Assembly (NCBI GenBank): GCA_944354535.1
Contig: CALVPY010000020.1
Coordinates: forward strand, 1-43,639
DNA: 43,639 nt
Direction of reading: 5' to 3'
DNA from: an uncultured Clostridia bacterium
GTDB lineage: Bacteria; Bacillota; Clostridia; Christensenellales; Borkfalkiaceae
The translations under genes and the position numbers were made by a program. Under the pieces are notes generated by a model, which was given only the letters and a program-made list of their open reading frames with translations, was not told where the DNA came from and made no database searches. This document shows, piece after piece, positions 40,732-43,639 of the stretch. The stretch's first letter is position 1. Every line of letters starts with the position of its first letter.

Positions 40732-41742
40732 TCAGATGAGGGAGAGGATGTTGATCTCGTTCACGGGGATGTCTGCCATCGAGAGGAAGTGTTTGAAGAC
40801 CGCCTCCGCGTCGTTTGCGCTGTGTACCTGTTTGCGGTAGACGCTGAGGTCGATGGCGCCGTTGGCGACGAGGTTGATGGCGGCGGGGATGTATTCGGTG
40901 CCGACCGAAACGCCCGTAAGGGTGAGGCGCTTTCTTAAGATCTCGTTGAGGTCGAGGGGAAGGGAGTGGTCGATCTGCCCGCAGAAAGCGACGCTGCGCC
41001 CCGGCTTGGTGACGGAGACCGCCGTCTTGCAGTGCTTTTCCATATTGCCCGTCATGATGCAGACGGCATTGTCTGTAAGCCTTCCGCCCGTGATCGTTCC
41101 CACCGTTTCGAGGAGGGTATCGTCTTCGGCGGCGGTATAGTAGATGCCGCAGCTCCTTGCAAATTCCACCCTCTTTGCGTCGCTGTCGATGAGGATGGGG
41201 GAGATCTGGCGGTAGATGAGGAGGCGGCAGATAAAGACGCCCAGCATGCTCCCGCCGATGACGGCGACGTGCTCGCCGCGCTGGAGGCCGAGCTTTTCGA
41301 CGGCGGCGTTCGCGAGGGCGATGTGCTGGATGAGCAGCGCCTTTTCGTCGCTCACCGACTCGGGAAGAAGGCTGAGTTCGTCCTCCGTCACATAGATGAA
41401 GTCGCGCAGGAACCCGTCTGCCGTGTAGCCGCGCAGGAGGATGTCGTCCTCGGTATAATCGCGCTTTTCCACGCCGTCCGTCGGGGCGGGGAAGGCGGTA
41501 TGCACGAGCACGCGCGCCCCCTTGGGAAAGTGTACGCTGCCTTCGTCGGCGATGAGGCCTACGGCAAACCTGCCGGGGATACGGGGGTATCTGACCTTCT
41601 TTGCACCGCTGTAAAGGAGAGCGTCGCTGCGGTTGACAAATACCTTTGTGATGCGGATCCTGCGCCTGTTCTCTTCGGGAACGGGCTCCGTCGTCTCCTT
41701 GCTCATGGTATTTGCAGCCGTCAGTTTCCAAACGTTCATCAT
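40732..41742 (-). CDS. Zinc-less MDR (alcohol dehydrogenase-like) protein
   Basis: A 336-residue medium-chain dehydrogenase/reductase relative. The Rossmann part is clear (GEHVAVIGGSMLGVFICRLL, then the acidic strand end ILIDSDAKR, near residue 185). The N-terminal catalytic domain is unusual. Where zinc enzymes read CGTD and GHE, this protein reads VNRSDALLYSG and IPGRFAVGLI, and there is no structural four-Cys cluster. It may be a zinc-independent reductase or a non-enzymatic relative. A Shine-Dalgarno TAGGAGCC precedes ATG 41742 (41739 is also possible). It heads the minus-strand unit with the Cof-type and YfcE genes. Confidence 0.8.
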   Translation of the reverse strand: MMNVWKLTAANTMSKETTEPVPEENRRRIRITKVFVNRSDALLYSGAKKVRYPRIPGRFAVGLIADEGSVHFPKGARVLVHTAFPAPTDGVEKRDYTEDDILLRGYTADGFLRDFIYVTEDELSLLPESVSDEKALLIQHIALANAAVEKLGLQRGEHVAVIGGSMLGVFICRLLIYRQISPILIDSDAKRVEFARSCGIYYTAAEDDTLLETVGTITGGRLTDNAVCIMTGNMEKHCKTAVSVTKPGRSVAFCGQIDHSLPLDLNEILRKRLTLTGVSVGTEYIPAAINLVANGAIDLSVYRKQVHSANDAEAVFKHFLSMADIPVNEINILSLI

Positions 41743-41779
41743 AGGCTCCTAAACAACAATTTTTGCCTTATTCTTTCAC

Positions 41780-41808
41780 ATTATACCGCAACGGAACATA
41801 ATTTGCAA
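41780..41808 (-). promoter_or_regulatory. Promoter of the MDR-like operon
   Basis: On the minus strand TTGCAA (41808-41803), 17 bp, and TATAAT (41785-41780). It points away from the rpmE promoter at 41885-41913, about 77 bp off. Confidence 0.75.
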
Positions 41809-41884
41809 CTGTTTTGCAAGCAAAAAGCGAAAGGTGAAAATTGTGCGGAAGGGCGAGGTTTTTGCGTTTGCCCGATAAAAACAG

Positions 41885-41913
41885 TTGACGCCGCGCTCCA
41901 AAGCGGCTATAAT
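41885..41913 (+). promoter_or_regulatory. Promoter of rpmE
   Basis: TTGACG at 41885-41890, 17 bp, and TATAAT at 41908-41913. The spacer holds a small GCCGC/GCGGC inverted repeat. The leader to ATG 41989 is about 70 nt. Confidence 0.8.
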
Positions 41914-41988
41914 AGGAAACGTAAATAACCGAAAGTGCGGCGCAAAACAGTCGTCCGCATAGCGGCGAAAAAGGAGAGTGATCAGATC

Positions 41989-42192
41989 ATGAAGAGCGGC
42001 ATTCATCCCAAATATCATGAAGTGACCGTGGTCTGCGCCTGCGGCGAAACCTTCAAGACGGGTTCCACCAAAGACGGCGACGTCATGAAGGTGGATATCT
42101 GCAGCAAGTGCCACCCCTTCTTCACGGGCAGACAGAAGCTCGTGGATACCGGCGGTCGGGTCGATAAGTTCAAGAAAAGATACGGCATTTGA
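41989..42192 (+). CDS. rpmE: 50S ribosomal protein L31
   Basis: A 67-residue L31 of the large subunit. It begins [22 protein letters not shown] and ends in [10 protein letters not shown]. Cysteines in CAC and CSKC form the zinc-ribbon of the C+ form, which also acts as a zinc store in some bacteria. ATG 41989 is preceded by AAGGAG at 41971-41976 (12-nt spacing); codons back to 41935 lie in the leader. Confidence 0.96.
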   Translation: MKSGIHPKYHEVTVVCACGETFKTGSTKDGDVMKVDICSKCHPFFTGRQKLVDTGGRVDKFKKRYGI

Positions 42193-42207
42193 TCGACCGA
42201 TCACCCG

Positions 42208-42232
42208 CAGCCTCTTAAAAAGAGGCTGTTTT
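42208..42232 (+). terminator. Terminator or attenuator after rpmE
   Basis: A perfect 9-bp stem CAGCCTCTT/AAGAGGCTG (42208-42216 with 42220-42228, loop AAA) is followed by TTTT. No promoter is recognised between it and the next gene, so it probably lets some polymerase through to the DUF1385-PrmC gene. Confidence 0.7.
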
Positions 42233-42279
42233 GCTAAGCGGGGTCTTCCCGCCTTCAGAGGCAGGGCCGCGGGGGTGCT

Positions 42280-43639
42280 ATGAAGAAAAAGACGAATTAT
42301 ACCTACATCGGCGGGCAGGCAGTCATCCAGGGCGTCATGATGCGCGGCAAACGCGGCATGGCGACGGTCGTCCGCAACGATAAGGGCGAGCTGTGCATGG
42401 AAGCGAAGCGCATCACTCCTCCCGAAGAGAGGAAGAAGTGGACGCGCGTCGTCTTTCTGCGCGGCGTCGTCAATTTTTTCGTGTCCTTCGTAGACGGGAT
42501 GCAGGCGCTTTTGCGCAGTTCCGAAGTCGCCATCACCGACGATGAGGAAGCTCCGCCCAAGATCAACAAGTGGGTGGCGGAAAAGTGGAAGATAAGCGCT
42601 TCGAGCATCGTCACCTTCTTTTCCATGCTCATCGGCGTTGCGATCGCCCTCGGGCTCTTTCTGTTCCTTCCCATGTACTTTACGGGGCTCATCGCGGGCG
42701 TTTCGAACGGCGCCATCGCCGAAGTGAGGGGGCTCCCCGGGCTTTACTATAACCTCATCGAGGGCGGCTTCCGCTTTGTCATCTTCATCGCTTACATCAT
42801 CTTTACGCTGCTCTTTCAGTCGCTGCGTGAAACTTACCGCTATCACGGGGCGGAGCACAAGACCATCAACTGCTACGAGATGGGGATGCCCCTTACGGTG
42901 GAGAACGTGAAGAAGTGCTCGCGGATGCACGACCGCTGCGGCACGACGTTCATCTTCTTTGTGCTCATCGTCTCCATCATCCTCTTCGCTTTCGTGAGCT
43001 GGGCGATCGGCGGGCTCGATACGGGCTCTCCCGCGCTCGACTTCTTTTTGAATTTTCTCATCAAGCTGGCGCTTCTGCCCGTCATCGCGGGCGTCTCGTA
43101 TGAGATCCTGAAGCTGCTCGCCAAGACGCAGTCGCCCCTCGTGCTCCCCCTGAAGGCGCCCGGTTATCTCCTTCAGAAACTGACGACCAAGGAACCCGAC
43201 GACGGCATGATCGAATGCGCCGTCCTGGCGTTTGAAAAGGTGCTCGATATGGACGCTGATCCCGATTCCCCAGAAAAGGTCTTCATCACGGAAACCAAGC
43301 TCTCGCGGCTCAAAGAGATGATGACGGCCTCCTTTGAAAAGCACGGCATCGACTCTTCGGATGCCGAGTGGATCTTGAGCCTTACTCTGAATATCCCGAG
43401 GAGCGGTCTTTCCGAGGAGCGCATCGTCACGCGCGCCGAGTGCGAAAAGATCGTCTCCCTTTTCGAAGAGCGCCTCACCGGCAGGCCGCTCTGGTATATC
43501 ATTGGCAACACCGAATTTTACGGCTATCCCATTGAAGTCGACGAGCGCGTGCTCATCCCCCGTCCCGAGACGGAGATCCTGGTGCAGCAGGCCATCGCCG
43601 CCGTGCAGGAGGGCAATATGGTGCTCGATCTTTGCACGG
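42280..43639 (+). CDS. DUF1385 membrane domain fused to release-factor methyltransferase PrmC (partial)
   Basis: One uninterrupted frame of at least 453 codons runs off the window. Residues 1 to about 320 are a complete DUF1385/YqhQ protein: GGQAVIQGVMMRGKRGMATV, RGVVNFFVSFVDGMQALLRSS, four or so membrane helices, RYHGAEHKTINCYE and the typical C-terminal TTKEPDDGMIE. From about 330 the N-terminal domain of PrmC/HemK follows (LTGRPLWYIIGNTEFYGYP, VLIPRPETEILV, VLDLCTG), which methylates the GGQ glutamine of release factors. In most Firmicutes these are separate neighbours. An internal ATG at 43249 with AAAAGG before it might also start PrmC alone. The SAM-binding NPPY motif lies beyond the edge. 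Confidence 0.9.
   Translation, partial: MKKKTNYTYIGGQAVIQGVMMRGKRGMATVVRNDKGELCMEAKRITPPEERKKWTRVVFLRGVVNFFVSFVDGMQALLRSSEVAITDDEEAPPKINKWVAEKWKISASSIVTFFSMLIGVAIALGLFLFLPMYFTGLIAGVSNGAIAEVRGLPGLYYNLIEGGFRFVIFIAYIIFTLLFQSLRETYRYHGAEHKTINCYEMGMPLTVENVKKCSRMHDRCGTTFIFFVLIVSIILFAFVSWAIGGLDTGSPALDFFLNFLIKLALLPVIAGVSYEILKLLAKTQSPLVLPLKAPGYLLQKLTTKEPDDGMIECAVLAFEKVLDMDADPDSPEKVFITETKLSRLKEMMTASFEKHGIDSSDAEWILSLTLNIPRSGLSEERIVTRAECEKIVSLFEERLTGRPLWYIIGNTEFYGYPIEVDERVLIPRPETEILVQQAIAAVQEGNMVLDLCT

Noticed and set aside
40670-41731. N-terminal extension of the Cof-type phosphatase up to 622 residues
   Set aside because: The upstream part is the shadow of the MDR-like gene in another frame, is Arg/His-rich and has no similarity; the HAD domain begins at the ATG at 40669.

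Overview
The window is 43.6 kb of GC-rich (about 60% by eye) bacterial chromosome. It is almost entirely housekeeping genes with short intergenic gaps. Gene content points to an uncultured or little-studied high-GC member of the Clostridia: a single-chain PurL, formate-THF ligase, PurO-type IMP cyclohydrolase beside a free-standing AICAR transformylase, CdaA, YqhQ-like DUF1385, RbgA and DegV. A Christensenellales-like lineage is only a guess. I recognise no rRNA, tRNA, CRISPR array, prophage or complete insertion sequence.

Region 1 (1-13.5 kb) is a purine operon, purE-purC-purF-purM-purN-purO-AICARFT-purD-purL-fhs. It starts from a very good promoter (204-232) and is preceded by a leader with a 16-bp terminator hairpin (314-363), so it is probably controlled by attenuation. 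fhs makes the 10-formyl-THF used by PurN and the AICAR transformylase. purB and purK are not in the window. Region 2 (13.5-19.9 kb) holds mutY, degV, tmk-rimM, trmD-rbgA-rnhB-yraN and a GNAT acetyltransferase. Region 3 (20.0-25.7 kb) is one giant DUF4011/SF1-helicase/nuclease-like gene under its own promoter. Region 4 (25.8-32.2 kb) holds comEC-holA, cdaA with a 35-residue CdaR-like remnant, a DUF1015 gene and aspartate kinase. Region 5 (32.2-32.73 kb) is a gene-free patch of inverted and palindromic repeats between convergent units. Region 6 (32.7-36.8 kb, minus strand) holds cca-rmuC-cupin and rpsF-ssb-rpsR. Region 7 (36.9-38.9 kb, plus) holds a lipid kinase and a PAS/SpoIIE phosphatase. Region 8 (38.9-41.7 kb, minus) holds a small membrane protein and a pseudo-MDR/Cof-HAD/phosphodiesterase operon. 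Region 9 (41.9 kb to the end, plus) holds rpmE and a DUF1385-PrmC fusion that runs off the window.

The promoters are unusually easy to read: ten pairs have a TTGxxx box, exactly 17 bp, and a TATAAT-like box. Against this background, several starts lack a Shine-Dalgarno sequence and lie 6-9 nt after a -10 box, which suggests leaderless mRNAs (tmk, holA, possibly trmD and a pur leader peptide). The best leads for something undescribed are: (i) a CdaR reduced to its membrane helix and translationally coupled to cdaA; (ii) the pur attenuator of unknown class; (iii) leaderless starts, with the tmk -35 box inside the degV terminator loop; (iv) a divergent promoter pair sharing one palindromic -35 hexamer; (v) the DUF1385-PrmC fusion; (vi) inverted repeat elements sitting directly on the 3' ends of two convergent operons.
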